A DNA stretch of 32,070 nucleotides from Akkermansiaceae bacterium (lineage in GTDB: Bacteria > Verrucomicrobiota > Verrucomicrobiia > Verrucomicrobiales > Akkermansiaceae). The notes below the pieces were generated by a model that saw nothing but the letters and a program-made list of their open reading frames with translations, did no database searches and was not told the DNA's origin. The DNA lies in assembly GCA_015062055.1 (NCBI GenBank), contig SUVK01000026.1, positions 1 to 32,070 on the forward strand, written 5' to 3'. Positions 22,005 to 32,068 of this stretch are shown here, in pieces (position 1 is the first letter of the stretch; the number at the start of each line of letters is the position of its first letter). Position numbers and translations under genes: made by a program.

Positions 22005-23819
22005 ATGAAATGCAAAAATTCAAGTGCAGAACAGGGCTCCCCGGAGTCGGAAAAAAGCAATCTTCTGCTCACCATTGCCAAACATTATATGCGACACGCC
22101 AACGATGGCGATAACCTGCAAAGAGCCCTGCACTATTTCAGGATGCTTGCCGAGGAAGAACACACGGAGGCTATGTATATTTTAGGGCTGTTGCTCAAGG
22201 ATGCGCTGCCAACGGATGAATACCGAGAAGAAGCAGCAACCTGGCTGCGAAAAGCAGCAGATAAAGGTTACACCTTAGCCTGCTATCATTTGTCGGATTG
22301 CTATGCAAAAGGTAAAGGGGTAGCGCAAGATATGGGAAAAGCCATCAAATGGATGACCATAGCCGGGGAAGCAGGCCTGGATATTGCACAGCGGCAACTG
22401 GGTATCATGTATCTGGAAGGAAAAATTGTTGCGCCAGATTACAAAGCAGCAAGAGACTGGATGCAGAAGGCAGCCAAACAAAACGACCACCATGCGCAGC
22501 ATAATTTGAGCATAATATACAACGAAGGGCTCGGCGTAAAAACCAATGCGGAGAAAGCCATTTATTGGGAACGCAAAGCAGCCAATCAAGGACACCCCGA
22601 TGCTCAATTCAATTTGGCTTTGTGGTATGAAAAAGGTGAAATACTGCCGCAGAACCAGGAGCTTGCCAACCTGTGGTACCTGATGGCGTCGGAAAATGGT
22701 CTGGACGAGGCTCAATTTGTCTACGCCATTAATTTACAAGAGGGAATCGGCACCCCGCCCGATGAAGAAGAAGCCATTAAATGGTTCACAAAAGCAGCAG
22801 ATCAGGGCCATGCAAAAGCGCAGTATCTACTCGCCCTTTATTACCTTTCGGATGCGTCGCCCACGCAGGACAGAAAAAAAGGTATGCGATGGTTAACAGC
22901 AGCAGCCGAAAACGGGCAAACGGAGGCTCAGGTGCGGTTGGGCTTTACCTACCTGAACGGTGAAAAAGTTAAAAGAGATCCCGGCAAGGCAGCATACTGG
23001 TTTTATCAGGCGGCAGAACATGGTAATGATACGGCAAACCACATGCTGGGTAATATGTACCGTTATGGGGATGGGGTTCCGCAAAATTACGAACTTGCCC
23101 GAGAGCTCATTGAGAAAGCGGCAGACAATGATTTTACTCCGGCTCTCTACTCATTAGGGATGATGCACAAATTCGGTCTTGGGGGAGAAAAGGACCCTAT
23201 AACGGCTTTCATGTACTTTCAAATGGCCGCCTTTGACGATTATGTAGATGCGTATGTTGAAGTGGCCCAGGCATACCGCACCGGCACGGGGATCTATGAC
23301 GATGCAGAAAAAGCAGCTGAGTGGTACAAAAAGGCAGCAGAGGCCGGCAACGCAGAGGGGCAGTTCCAATACGGTATCGCCGTGGCAAGCGGTATCGGTT
23401 GTTCCCCCGATGAAGAAGAAGCCATGCAGTGGTACCGGAAAGCCGCCGAGCAAGGGCACCCCGGGGCTCAATACAACCTGGCCATTGCCTATCACTACGG
23501 CAGAGGCTGCGCGGCCAATATGGATATGGCCTTGCACTTTTACCGACTCGCGGCAAACGGTGGCAACAGCTCCGCTCAATTCAATTTAGGGGTCTGCTGC
23601 GCAGATGGCATAGGCAGACCTGTTGATATGGAGGAAGCCATTTACTGGTATACCCAATCCGCAGAAGCAGGCTATGTAAAAGCTCAAGTTAACTTAGCCC
23701 ACTGCTACGAAGAGGGTAAGGGCGTACCGGAAGACAAAGAGACAGTATGCTACTGGTACCAAAAGGCAGCCGACCAAGGGGACGAATACGCCACCAATGC
23801 GCTAAAATCTCTCACCTGA
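22005..23819 (+). CDS. Sel1-like repeat protein, 15-16 tandem repeats
   Basis: 604 aa, almost wholly made of 36-residue Sel1 (TPR-like) helix-turn-helix units of the type AQFNLALWYEKG...AIYWxxKAADQGHxD. From about residue 70 to the end I count 15 consecutive units, all of exactly 36 residues, with a degenerate first unit before them. Such solenoids act as protein-binding scaffolds. No signal peptide or membrane segment is seen, so it is probably cytosolic. Partners are unknown. Its C-terminus converges on metH with only seven bases between the stops and no terminator visible. The start at 22005 follows from the promoter position. Confidence 0.9.
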   Translation: MKCKNSSAEQGSPESEKSNLLLTIAKHYMRHANDGDNLQRALHYFRMLAEEEHTEAMYILGLLLKDALPTDEYREEAATWLRKAADKGYTLACYHLSDCYAKGKGVAQDMGKAIKWMTIAGEAGLDIAQRQLGIMYLEGKIVAPDYKAARDWMQKAAKQNDHHAQHNLSIIYNEGLGVKTNAEKAIYWERKAANQGHPDAQFNLALWYEKGEILPQNQELANLWYLMASENGLDEAQFVYAINLQEGIGTPPDEEEAIKWFTKAADQGHAKAQYLLALYYLSDASPTQDRKKGMRWLTAAAENGQTEAQVRLGFTYLNGEKVKRDPGKAAYWFYQAAEHGNDTANHMLGNMYRYGDGVPQNYELARELIEKAADNDFTPALYSLGMMHKFGLGGEKDPITAFMYFQMAAFDDYVDAYVEVAQAYRTGTGIYDDAEKAAEWYKKAAEAGNAEGQFQYGIAVASGIGCSPDEEEAMQWYRKAAEQGHPGAQYNLAIAYHYGRGCAANMDMALHFYRLAANGGNSSAQFNLGVCCADGIGRPVDMEEAIYWYTQSAEAGYVKAQVNLAHCYEEGKGVPEDKETVCYWYQKAADQGDEYATNALKSLT

Positions 23820-23826
23820 TCAATTT

Positions 23827-26800
23827 TTACTGCGGTAGCTTATGCCCACTGCGGGTCTCGTAGTCTGCACGCTGGTCCTCACCAATGGGGCCCACTGCAA
23901 AATAGCGAGCCTCGGGGTGATTGAAGATGAGGGCACAGATGGCAGAGGCCGGCTGCATCATACATGTTTCTGTAAGCGTGGTGCCGGTGAGGGCGGAGGC
24001 ATTCAGCAAGGAGAACACCGTGCGTTTCTCCTGATGGTCCGGCTGGGAGGGATACCCACATGCAGGGCGAACCATGGTAGAACCGGCAACGGGCCAAACT
24101 TGTTCCACACAATCCTGAGTGCACTCAGCCAAGGCCTCGGCCAACATGTTGGCCACGGCCGCTATCAGCAGCGCGTTGTAGGGGTCATTGGCGGCGTTGA
24201 GCTCGGTGCTCCACTCATCTGCACCGGTGATAGCCATTTGCATAGCACCAACATAACCGTTTGATGCACAAACAAAATCAGCAAGAGCAACACGCGATTT
24301 ATCGCTGACTTTCTGCTGACGCAGGGTGTGCAACACCGTTCCCCCCTGCACCTCAATATCATCCTCACGGCGAGAAGCAGACCATATACCGAAACAGGAG
24401 CGGGCTTGTATGCGGTTCTCTGCCAAAGCGCGTTTCAAAATAGCCTCTGCATCGGCACGCAGTTTATCAGCCTCCTGCTTTTTCTCCTCTGTGCGAGCAG
24501 CATGCATACCGAACGTGCGCAGGGTGATGCTCCAGTCCGCCTTATCAAGCAATTGCTGCCACGTAAGGGGGAAATCCGGTTGCGGATGGTGGCAAGAGCA
24601 CCCGGCAGGCACACCTACGGTGAATATCCCGGTCCGTTGCGGGCGCGGTTGTGTAGCCTTAGATTGTAAGGCACGGGCTCGAGCATCTGTCAGGCTGAAC
24701 AAAGGCATCTCTTTTTGCTCAAACTCAGCACATAAGCGAGCTTGCTCCGTTTTATAATCTGCAATAAATGACGCCTTAGTGCTACCACTAAGCGCCGTAG
24801 CAACGGGTACTATTGTAGAGGCATCCGCCGTTTGCACGACAACTCCGGCAGGATAATGGGGTGCCAGCTTGAGCGCCGTATGCAGCGGGCTTGTGGTAGC
24901 ACCTCCCACCAACAGCGGGGTATTCATACCGGCAGCTTGCATGGCAGCGGCCACGGCAGCCATTTCATCCAAAGACGGCGTAATCAGCCCCGAGAGCGCC
25001 ACCAAATCAGCCTTTTCTCGCAAGGCGCATTCAATGATTTGCTCCTTGGGAACCATCACCCCCAAATCTACTACGCGAAAACCGTTGCACGAGAGCACCA
25101 CACTGACGATATTTTTACCGATGTCATGTACATCTCCCTTAACCGTTGCCAGCACCACGGTGGCAGCAGCCTTTTGACCGGCCTGAGCAGACTCGAGCAA
25201 GGGGGTGAGAACGGCCACACTTTGTTTCATCACACGGGCACTTTTTACCACTTGGGGCAAGAACATTTTACCGCTGCCAAACAGCTCGCCCACCTGCTTC
25301 ATGCCATCCATGAGGGGGCCTTCAATTACCTGCAAGGGAGAGCCACATACCCCCAGAGCCTCCTGCGTATCGGCCTCAATATGCTCGGTAATGCCGTTTA
25401 CCAAAGCATGGGCCAAGCGCTCTTGCACGGTAAGAGAACGCCAATCAGCCTGTTTCTTGGCAACCGGCGCGGGAGCCCCTGCCCCTGCAGCTTTGAGAGC
25501 GGCCTTGGCCTCCGCAAGCTCTTGCGCATAGGCAATCAGGCACTCGGTAGCATCCTCCGCACTGTTGAGTAACACCTCTTCCACCAACTTACGGCGGTGC
25601 GAAGGTATGGTATCATAATCAGTCATCAATGCTGCATTGACAATGCATAAATCCAGCCCCCCGAGGGCGGCATGGTGCAAGAAAGCGCTGTGCATGGCCT
25701 CTCTCACCGGATTGTTTCCACGGAACGAGAAAGAAACATTGGAAATACCTCCCGATATATGGCAAAGCGGATGACAGCGGGTGATTTCTGCTGCTGCTTG
25801 GAAGAAATGCAGCGCATGGTTGGCATGCTCTGCAATGCCGGTACCAACAGTAAGCACGTTGGGGTCGAAAATGATATCTTCTGCAGGGAAACCCACTTTC
25901 TGAGTCAATAATTCGTAGGCGCGGTGAGCAATGGCAACGCGGTCATCGTAACCACAAGCCTGCCCATTTTCATCAAACCCCATAACAACAACAGCCGCGC
26001 CGTAGCGGCGAATGATACGAGCTTGGCGCAAGAACTCTTCCTCGCCGTTTTTCAGGGAGATAGAGTTGACAATTCCCTTCCCCTGCACACAACGCAAACC
26101 GGCTTCAATAACCTCCCATTTTGATGAATCAATCATGCAAGGAACTCCGGCTATATCGGGTTCAGCCGCGACGAGGTTTAAGAAGCGAGTCATGGCGGCG
26201 GGACCATCTATCATGCCGTCATCAAAGCAAAAATCGAGCACCTTGGCCCCCTTTTGCACCTGTGTACGGGCAATCTCTACCGCCTCTTCATAATTACCTT
26301 CACGTATCAAGCGAGCAAACTTGGGAGACCCGGCCACGTTGCAACGCTCGCCTACAAACAAAATACCGTCACGTCGATGGTGACTACAGGGCTCCAAACC
26401 CGCCAAATATAGTGTGCCATCTGTCTCGTGGGGCTTAATCTTGCGAGGGGCATATCCGCTTACCGCTTCTCGTATGGCTGCTATGTATTCGGGTGTTGTG
26501 CCACAGCAACCGCCAACAAAATTGAGCAAGCCCTGCTCTGCATAATCTTTGAGAATACCGGCCATATGTTCGGCCGTATGCGCATACCCGCCGGGGCTGA
26601 GGGGGTCGGGCAAGCCGGCATTGGGGTACATACTGACGGCACAATCTGCTATGCTGCTGAGCTTCTGCGCAAACGGCAGCATTAAATCTGCACCCAATGC
26701 ACAGTTGATACCGATGGAAAGCGGCTTTGCATGGCGCACGGAGTGCCAGAATGCTTCCACTGTTTGCCCACTGAGAGTTCGCCCGGCGCGGTCGGTTATG

Positions 26801-27516
26801 GTGAAGCTGATCATGACGGGAGGCAGCTCTCTCTCTTCTCTCAGTTCGTCTATGGCAAATAAACATGCCTTGGCATTCAATGTGTCAAAAATGGTCTCCA
26901 GCAATAAAATATCAGCACCACCATCGGCCAAGGCTATTACTTGTTCTCTATAAGCACGGCGCAACTGGTCAAAACAAATGGCGCGATAGCCGGGGTCGTT
27001 CACATCCGGAGAGAGAGATGCCGTCACGGCCATAGGCCCAATGGAGCCGGCTACTAAACGAGGACGGCCATCTGCGGATTCGGCCGCAGTCGTTGCCTCA
27101 CGTGCAATGCGGCAGGCCTCTATGTTCATTTTCCGCACCAAAGCGGCAAGTGCAGCATCTGCCAGCACCTCTTCATAATAAGTTTGGTCGTGTTTACAAG
27201 GTGCGGATTGGTGAAAAAACTCATGCTGGCCGATGCAAGTTGCAGAGAAAGTACAGGTGCTGATAATATCTGACCCGGCAGCGAGATATTGATCGCACAT
27301 GTCTCTGATGATATCGGGGCGAGTAAGCACCAAAACATCGTTGTTATTTTTTAGGTCTTGTGGGTATTGTGCGCGGTCCGCAAAAAAAGCGCCTCGATAA
27401 TCAAGCTCCTGCAAGTGATGTTTCTGTATCATGGTGCCTTGAGCACCATCCAAAATCAAGATGCGCTGCGCCATTTCTTTTTCAAGATACTCTCTTCTTG
27501 TAAGGGCCGTACTCAT
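23827..27516 (-). CDS. metH: Cobalamin-dependent methionine synthase
   Basis: 1229 aa, the full four-module E. coli type. It transfers the methyl group of 5-methyl-THF to homocysteine through methylcobalamin. The homocysteine domain (about 1-360) shows zinc ligands C272 (GINCALG) and C337/C338 (GGCCGTTP). The pterin-binding domain (about 375-640) contains [12 protein letters not shown], a variant of the usual GERTN. The cobalamin module (about 690-900) carries DVHDIGKN with the cobalt-ligating H797. The reactivation domain (about 930-1229) carries [12 protein letters not shown] with Y1155. The length and all four modules argue for an intact gene. No cobalamin riboswitch fits in the ~29 bases between the nuoA terminator and the start; a GTAGG stretch just before the ATG may be a weak ribosome site. 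Confidence 0.96.
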   Translation of the reverse strand: MSTALTRREYLEKEMAQRILILDGAQGTMIQKHHLQELDYRGAFFADRAQYPQDLKNNNDVLVLTRPDIIRDMCDQYLAAGSDIISTCTFSATCIGQHEFFHQSAPCKHDQTYYEEVLADAALAALVRKMNIEACRIAREATTAAESADGRPRLVAGSIGPMAVTASLSPDVNDPGYRAICFDQLRRAYREQVIALADGGADILLLETIFDTLNAKACLFAIDELREERELPPVMISFTITDRAGRTLSGQTVEAFWHSVRHAKPLSIGINCALGADLMLPFAQKLSSIADCAVSMYPNAGLPDPLSPGGYAHTAEHMAGILKDYAEQGLLNFVGGCCGTTPEYIAAIREAVSGYAPRKIKPHETDGTLYLAGLEPCSHHRRDGILFVGERCNVAGSPKFARLIREGNYEEAVEIARTQVQKGAKVLDFCFDDGMIDGPAAMTRFLNLVAAEPDIAGVPCMIDSSKWEVIEAGLRCVQGKGIVNSISLKNGEEEFLRQARIIRRYGAAVVVMGFDENGQACGYDDRVAIAHRAYELLTQKVGFPAEDIIFDPNVLTVGTGIAEHANHALHFFQAAAEITRCHPLCHISGGISNVSFSFRGNNPVREAMHSAFLHHAALGGLDLCIVNAALMTDYDTIPSHRRKLVEEVLLNSAEDATECLIAYAQELAEAKAALKAAGAGAPAPVAKKQADWRSLTVQERLAHALVNGITEHIEADTQEALGVCGSPLQVIEGPLMDGMKQVGELFGSGKMFLPQVVKSARVMKQSVAVLTPLLESAQAGQKAAATVVLATVKGDVHDIGKNIVSVVLSCNGFRVVDLGVMVPKEQIIECALREKADLVALSGLITPSLDEMAAVAAAMQAAGMNTPLLVGGATTSPLHTALKLAPHYPAGVVVQTADASTIVPVATALSGSTKASFIADYKTEQARLCAEFEQKEMPLFSLTDARARALQSKATQPRPQRTGIFTVGVPAGCSCHHPQPDFPLTWQQLLDKADWSITLRTFGMHAARTEEKKQEADKLRADAEAILKRALAENRIQARSCFGIWSASRREDDIEVQGGTVLHTLRQQKVSDKSRVALADFVCASNGYVGAMQMAITGADEWSTELNAANDPYNALLIAAVANMLAEALAECTQDCVEQVWPVAGSTMVRPACGYPSQPDHQEKRTVFSLLNASALTGTTLTETCMMQPASAICALIFNHPEARYFAVGPIGEDQRADYETRSGHKLPQ

Positions 27517-27545
27517 AACCTACTTTGTTTTATTTAAGAAAAAAA

Positions 27546-27568
27546 GGCGGCTTCATACCGAAGCCGCC
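27546..27568 (-). terminator. nuoA terminator
   Basis: A perfect 9-bp stem GGCGGCTTC (27546-27554) / 27560-27568 with a 5-nt loop, followed on the minus strand by seven T residues. It separates nuoA from metH, which begins 29 bases later. Confidence 0.87.
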
Positions 27569-27610
27569 CGTAAAAACTATTAAATCATAGAAAATGCGAC
27601 TCCCGTGGGA

Positions 27611-28003
27611 TTAATCGCGAGGTTTGGGGTTACGGTGCCATACGATGACCCCCTTGCCCAATGCATACAGATATGCAATCATCAACACCCCGATAAAGGC
27701 TGTCATGGCACCGAATGCAGCTGCATTGTTGACCACAAAATCTTTGAAGCCGAGAGCCCACGGATACAGGAAAATTACTTCCAAATCGAAAACGAGGAAG
27801 AGGATGGCTACCATGTAATATTTGATGGAGAAGAATGCCGGGGCACCATCACCTTCAGGCACGTTACCGCATTCATAAGGCACATCTTGTGCAGGACGCA
27901 AACGTGCACGACGTCCGAAAATAACACTGAGCACAATGATCATGCCGGCAAATCCGAAACCGGCAACCAACTGAATCAAAGCTGAAAAATATTCCTGTAA
28001 CAT
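27611..28003 (-). CDS. nuoA: NADH-quinone oxidoreductase subunit A
   Basis: 130 aa, three membrane helices. It is a small hydrophobic subunit of respiratory complex I at the junction of membrane arm and peripheral arm. The hallmark loop PYECGNVPEG and the following FFSIKYYMVAILFLVFDLEVIFLYPWA are classical. The start at 28003 (MLQEYFS) matches family length; a longer frame from 28051 would run into the promoter's -10. nuoA normally heads a nuoA-N cluster. Here it has its own promoter and terminator and no nuo gene follows in the window, since metH is next. Confidence 0.94.
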   Translation of the reverse strand: MLQEYFSALIQLVAGFGFAGMIIVLSVIFGRRARLRPAQDVPYECGNVPEGDGAPAFFSIKYYMVAILFLVFDLEVIFLYPWALGFKDFVVNNAAAFGAMTAFIGVLMIAYLYALGKGVIVWHRNPKPRD

Positions 28004-28018
28004 GGCTGTAACGCAGTA

Positions 28019-28047
28019 TTTATACCACCGCAGCTCTGCCTTGTCAA
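28019..28047 (-). promoter_or_regulatory. nuoA promoter
   Basis: On the minus strand consensus TTGACA (28042-28047), 17-base spacer, TATAAA (28019-28024). Fifteen bases separate the -10 from the ATG, giving a leader of about 8 nt. Confidence 0.75.
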
Positions 28048-28085
28048 GCAAGACTTGAAGCTAACGGCTATTTTTTACATCAAGC

Positions 28086-29192
28086 TTAGGGCTTATAAAC
28101 GCGAGGGACGCGTGATGAGATGCTGGTGATAATGTTGCTGGGGATGGTTTTGGCGCGGTCCGTAAGCTCTGCCCACGGCACATGCGGGCCCATAATCTCG
28201 GCAACATCACCGGGTTTCACGCCATCCATATGCGACACATCGACCATGATTTGATCCATAGTGATACGGCCGAGAACCGGGCAATACTCGCCGTTGAGAT
28301 AAACGCGTGCACCGGTATTCGAGAGATAATGAAGATACCCATCACCGAACCCTATGCCGATGGTGGCCACCTTGGTGGGGCCGTGGGTAATATAGGTATG
28401 ATCGTAGGACACCCCGTGGTTATCGGGTAATTCTCTGAGCAAGGTGACGCGGCTGTAAAGCGTGAGGGTGTTGCGCAGCTCCTTGTTATAGGGTGAAGGC
28501 ATGGGGGAATAGCCGTAAAGAATGCGTCCCAAGCGTACCATGTTGGTGCTGGGGGCCTTATAGTTAAACACTGCTGCGCTGCTGCACAGATGACGGTAGG
28601 GCAAGTCTAAGCTCACGGTCAACTCTCGTACCGCCGTTTCATATGCTCGTATCTGTGTGTGGGTAAATGATATATCCTGAGATGCAGCGGACAAATGGGA
28701 ATAGACGCCTTCGATATTAAGCCACTCGAATTTGCGTAATTTGTCACCCAGCCCCGGCATATCGTGCGGCAAAAAACCGGCCCTTCCCATTCCTGTATCA
28801 ACATTGATGTGCAGATTGACTTTCTTGTTATAAAGTTGCCCCAGGGAATTATAATGCTCAGCTTCTTCAATGCTACACAGTGCTGCTCTCCATCCATTCA
28901 GAACAACAGCCTCTCGTTCTGCAGGAAAACAGGGGCCGAGAATAAAAGGACTCGTTTTACAGCCGGCGGCCTGTATGCGGGCTGCCTCGCTCACTGTCGC
29001 CACGCCGAAAAAACGTATATCAGCATCATCCAGCGCTTTTACGACACCTTCAATCCCATGGCCATAGGCTTCAGCCTTCACAATAGCCATGCGACTGTGA
29101 TTGGGCATCACGCGGCGCACTACATTGAGGTTATGTCTCATGGCATCGGTATCTACCTCTGCCCACGCACGGAAAGTACTCGTATCCTGCAT
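28086..29192 (-). CDS. alr: Alanine racemase
   Basis: 368 aa. This PLP enzyme makes D-alanine for peptidoglycan. The PLP lysine K39 lies in [10 protein letters not shown] (the common form has KADAYGHG or KANAYGHG), the catalytic tyrosine Y263 in GVSYDHTY, and [10 protein letters not shown] and [11 protein letters not shown] are family blocks; the key residues fall at nearly the same numbers as in Geobacillus Alr (K39, Y265). The C-terminal beta-domain ([21 protein letters not shown]) is complete. It is a single gene with its own promoter; no terminator is evident before the nuoA promoter. MurF is not adjacent. Confidence 0.95.
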   Translation of the reverse strand: MQDTSTFRAWAEVDTDAMRHNLNVVRRVMPNHSRMAIVKAEAYGHGIEGVVKALDDADIRFFGVATVSEAARIQAAGCKTSPFILGPCFPAEREAVVLNGWRAALCSIEEAEHYNSLGQLYNKKVNLHINVDTGMGRAGFLPHDMPGLGDKLRKFEWLNIEGVYSHLSAASQDISFTHTQIRAYETAVRELTVSLDLPYRHLCSSAAVFNYKAPSTNMVRLGRILYGYSPMPSPYNKELRNTLTLYSRVTLLRELPDNHGVSYDHTYITHGPTKVATIGIGFGDGYLHYLSNTGARVYLNGEYCPVLGRITMDQIMVDVSHMDGVKPGDVAEIMGPHVPWAELTDRAKTIPSNIITSISSRVPRVYKP

Positions 29193-29198
29193 GCCTTT

Positions 29199-29227
29199 AT
29201 CTTATAATGCTTTTTCTCTCAAATCAA
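29199..29227 (-). promoter_or_regulatory. alr promoter, leaderless geometry
   Basis: On the minus strand TTGATT (29222-29227), 17-base spacer, TAAGAT (29199-29204). Six bases separate the -10 from the ATG, predicting transcription from the start codon itself. TATAAG at 29201-29206 is an alternative -10 with a 15-base spacer. Confidence 0.5.
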
Positions 29228-29239
29228 GAGAATTTGCAA

Positions 29240-30610
29240 TTATTTTGCTGCATTTTCCAAATTCGGCATGAAGTGCCATTCTTTGGTAGTAACAATGATG
29301 TCATAAACTCTGCGTGCGGCATCGGCTATCTCGGGTATTTGCATAACCGAATCCAAATAATAAGCAGACATCGATGGGTCGGGCGGGTCCTCGGAAGTGC
29401 CGACCGCTGCCAGGCCTGCTGCAATGGCGTAGGAGTAAACACCACCTTGCACAGCATCTGCCGAGAGGTAATCCAAAGCTTTCCGAAGGTCGGGTTTTAC
29501 CCCCGGACAACCATTAAAATACAGACTTGCCAAAGCCCTGTTGACCCACAAGTCACCCTTATCGCGGGCATACATCATCATCTTAAGGCCTGATTCCACG
29601 TCTCTTTCGCCACCGGCACCCAAGACTTTGCAGTACCCTACACCGGCAATGGCGTTCGGCAAACCATATCGGGCAGCAAACTCGAACAGACGATAAATAC
29701 GAGCAGGCGATGCACCTTCAAAATTACCTATGGCATAAAACTCTGCTAAGCTGGCCGCAGCCTCCGGCGAGCCCAGCATGGCAGCTAATTGCAGATACCG
29801 CTTTGCTTCTTGAGGGTTGTTCTGATAGCCTTCACATACAGTATCACCTTGATAGCGGAATAAACCATAGGTGTAGATAGCCAGCACATTGTGCCGCTCT
29901 GCAGCCAGTTTCAAATCACCCAAGGCATCTACTGCATCGCGGTCGGGAATCTGAGACAGTATGCACGCTGCAGTCGGACTGCCGTGATCGGATGCACGAC
30001 GCATCCATTTATATGCTGCTTCATCGGTAGTCTGAAAATTGGCTATAATCTCTTCAAGATAAAAATTATTCTTACTAAGCTCGGAAGCGATCTCGGGCAG
30101 TGTATAATCACCGGAAGAGAGACGCCCCGACTGCATCAGATAAATAGCACGCGCTTTCGGGTTTCCAAACCGGCAGGCCTCCATCAAATCGGCCATGGCT
30201 CCATCTGTATCTCCCAGTTGCGTTTTGATTTGCGCCCGTAAGATTAAAGCCGGGGAATACTTACCCTTGACCGCTTTGTCTAACAAGACCATAACATCTT
30301 TGAATTTTTGAGAGCCGGGTTCTACAAAAGGCAAACGCTGCGCAGCTAACCAATACTGTGCTGCAGAGCTACCGTCTGCTGCGGCTTTCTCCATCATCGG
30401 CAAAAAGGAACTTTCATCGCCGGTGGCATCCAACACCAGAACCGCAGCGTCGTAAAAGTCATCACTACCCACTTTGACCATGTTACGAAGTATATCCTGC
30501 AACTTTTTTTGAAGCTGAGGATTAACAGCCGTGGCAGGCGCAGGAGCAGCCTGAACACTACACAAGGAAGCTGTTGTTACTGCAAACAGTAAATAAGGAA
30601 AACGTATCAT
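29240..30610 (-). CDS. Exported Sel1/TPR-like repeat protein
   Basis: 456 aa from ATG 30610. An N-terminal signal peptide (MIRFPYLLFAVTTASLCSVQA, about 21 residues) predicts export. The mature part consists of loosely conserved Sel1-like units, for example AAYKWMRRASDHGSPTA, AKRYLQLAAMLGSPEA, YRLFEFAARYGLPNA and GLKMMMYARDKGDLW, so it is a helical solenoid for protein contacts in the periplasm or envelope. The repeats are more degenerate than those of the Sel1 protein at 22005-23819. The start at 30610 is preferred over 30646 because the promoter's -10 lies between them and because it gives a clean signal peptide. Partners are unknown. Confidence 0.83.
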   Translation of the reverse strand: MIRFPYLLFAVTTASLCSVQAAPAPATAVNPQLQKKLQDILRNMVKVGSDDFYDAAVLVLDATGDESSFLPMMEKAAADGSSAAQYWLAAQRLPFVEPGSQKFKDVMVLLDKAVKGKYSPALILRAQIKTQLGDTDGAMADLMEACRFGNPKARAIYLMQSGRLSSGDYTLPEIASELSKNNFYLEEIIANFQTTDEAAYKWMRRASDHGSPTAACILSQIPDRDAVDALGDLKLAAERHNVLAIYTYGLFRYQGDTVCEGYQNNPQEAKRYLQLAAMLGSPEAAASLAEFYAIGNFEGASPARIYRLFEFAARYGLPNAIAGVGYCKVLGAGGERDVESGLKMMMYARDKGDLWVNRALASLYFNGCPGVKPDLRKALDYLSADAVQGGVYSYAIAAGLAAVGTSEDPPDPSMSAYYLDSVMQIPEIADAARRVYDIIVTTKEWHFMPNLENAAK

Positions 30611-30616
30611 GCAGCT

Positions 30617-30646
30617 ATTATACCTATCTGCAGCGGCAAGAATCAA
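30617..30646 (-). promoter_or_regulatory. Promoter of the exported Sel1 gene, leaderless geometry
   Basis: On the minus strand TTGATT (30641-30646), 18-base spacer, consensus TATAAT (30617-30622), then six bases to the ATG at 30610. It is the clearest leaderless arrangement in the window. Confidence 0.65.
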
Positions 30647-30669
30647 GCAATTTTTATGCGGGGATAGTG

Positions 30670-31833
30670 TCAGCGTGTCAGCAGGCTCATAGCAGTCTCG
30701 CGCGCCAACGCGTCGTCCTCGAGGATAAGCTCCAGACTACCTTTATAATCCCGGGGTGAAAGTAAGGAAAGCGTCTTCTCTACGGTTCGCCATATCCCGG
30801 GAAAGGAAAGACGCCCCTCTACAAAAGCCTGCACAGCAACCTCGTTTGCAGCATTATACATAGCGGGCGCCGTGCCACCTATTAAACCGCATTGTCTCGC
30901 CAGGGACAACGCAGGGAAATCACCCCATCTAGGAGCCTCAAAACGCAAGGATGCAATTTCTGCCAAGTTAAGTTTTTTGAGTGAGTTAGGCGTACGCTCG
31001 GGCCATGTGACCGCATATTGAATCGGGAAACACATATCACTGCTGCTTAATTGAGCTAATATAGAGCCGTCCCTGAACTCAACCAATGAATGCACTATAC
31101 TCTGAGGATGAACAATGACATCTACCTGCTCCATCGGTATACCGAATAACCATCGGGCTTCTATCATCTCTAACCCCTTGTTAAAAAGAGTGGCCGAGTC
31201 AATGGTAATTTTGCGCCCCATCGTCCAAGTCGGGTGCTTGAGAGCCTGAGCCAGAGTTACGGTTTCCAGCTGTTCAACGGGCGTGGTACGAAAAGGCCCG
31301 CCACTTGCCGTCAAGATGAGACGACTCACCTGCTCCGCCCCGCTGTGGTTACCTTGCAAACATTGGAAAATGGCATTATGCTCACTATCGACGGGTAACA
31401 CATTGATGCCTTTTTCTGCTGCTCGGCTCATCACAACTTCGCCGGCCATCACTAAAATTTCTTTAGATGCAATCGCCAAATCTTTACCGGCCTCGATGGC
31501 CTGCAATGTGGGCTTAAGTCCGGCGGTTCCGATGATAGATACCAACACCATGTCGGCTTTTTCTAATGTTGCCAACTCGCACAGCCCATCCAATCCACAC
31601 GATATGCGGGTGTCGGACGGCACAAGTGACCGCAACCTATCGACCCCCGATGCATCAAACAGACAAACATTTTTCACCCCGAACTCATTTACTTGTGCAG
31701 CCAAGGTTTCTACACTGCTGTGAGCCGCAAGCCCCACAACCTCCATGCGCTCCGGGATATCTCGCGCGACTTTGAGTGCACTGGTACCGATACTGCCTGT
31801 AGACCCGAGAATGACAACACGTTTTCTGTTCAT
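30670..31833 (-). CDS. dxr: 1-deoxy-D-xylulose 5-phosphate reductoisomerase
   Basis: 387 aa. It converts DXP to MEP with NADPH, the committed step of the non-mevalonate isoprenoid pathway. The N-terminal NADPH motif GSTGSIGTSAL (10-20), the metal site LPVDSEHNAIFQ (D149, E151) and the loop blocks ASGGPF, HPTWTMGRKITIDSATLFNKGLE (shortened here to its key residues W, M, G, K, S, N, K) and VHPQSIVHS are all present. The C-terminal PAMYNAANEVAV completes the active site. Length is typical. No other MEP-pathway, cdsA or rseP gene is in the window, and it is transcribed alone from a promoter just upstream. Confidence 0.96.
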   Translation of the reverse strand: MNRKRVVILGSTGSIGTSALKVARDIPERMEVVGLAAHSSVETLAAQVNEFGVKNVCLFDASGVDRLRSLVPSDTRISCGLDGLCELATLEKADMVLVSIIGTAGLKPTLQAIEAGKDLAIASKEILVMAGEVVMSRAAEKGINVLPVDSEHNAIFQCLQGNHSGAEQVSRLILTASGGPFRTTPVEQLETVTLAQALKHPTWTMGRKITIDSATLFNKGLEMIEARWLFGIPMEQVDVIVHPQSIVHSLVEFRDGSILAQLSSSDMCFPIQYAVTWPERTPNSLKKLNLAEIASLRFEAPRWGDFPALSLARQCGLIGGTAPAMYNAANEVAVQAFVEGRLSFPGIWRTVEKTLSLLSPRDYKGSLELILEDDALARETAMSLLTR

Positions 31834-31842
31834 GCCAACACC

Positions 31843-31871
31843 ACTCTACCTTATATCGCGCCTTTTTGCAA
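31843..31871 (-). promoter_or_regulatory. dxr promoter, near-leaderless
   Basis: On the minus strand TTGCAA (31866-31871), 17-base spacer, TAGAGT (31843-31848), then nine bases to the ATG, predicting a leader of 2-3 nt. TATAAG at about 31850-31855 could be an alternative -10 but lacks a good -35. Confidence 0.45.
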
Positions 31872-31954
31872 GTCTTAATGATTCTACAGACGATACCGGG
31901 ATTTTGAAAATATAACGTAGTTTTCTTCTATATGCTTGTTTTTACGGCACTGCG
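31872..31954. other. AT-rich intergenic DNA, no gene seen
   Basis: AT-rich stretch upstream of the dxr promoter. No convincing terminator hairpin, RNA gene or coding frame is seen. Confidence 0.4.
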
Positions 31955-32068
31955 TCAAAAAAGTCGCGTGAATGACGGGGATGTTAGCTGCCTGAGTTTG
32001 AGCAGGAGATAATCAACGGAGGGTAGGCCTCGTGTTTTGAGTTGGATGCGCGAAATCATGGAATTGAT
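31955..32068 (-). CDS. Possible 3' end of an ORF entering from the right edge
   Basis: An open frame of 37 residues runs in from the window edge to a TGA at 31955-31957 on the minus strand. The translation contains MISRIQLKTRGLPSVD and LLLKLRQLTSPSF, a plausible basic, helical C-terminus. I do not recognise it. Against it, a GGAGGG purine run at 32019-32024 on the plus strand could instead be a ribosome site for a plus-strand ORF starting near the edge. Confidence 0.2.
   Translation of the reverse strand: MNSMISRIQLKTRGLPSVDYLLLKLRQLTSPSFTRLF

Noticed and set aside
24832..25572. 246-residue plus-strand frame
   Set aside because: It is antisense to the cobalamin-binding module of metH.
27517..27545. 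Cobalamin riboswitch before metH
   Set aside because: The space is far too short and no B12-box-like sequence is seen.
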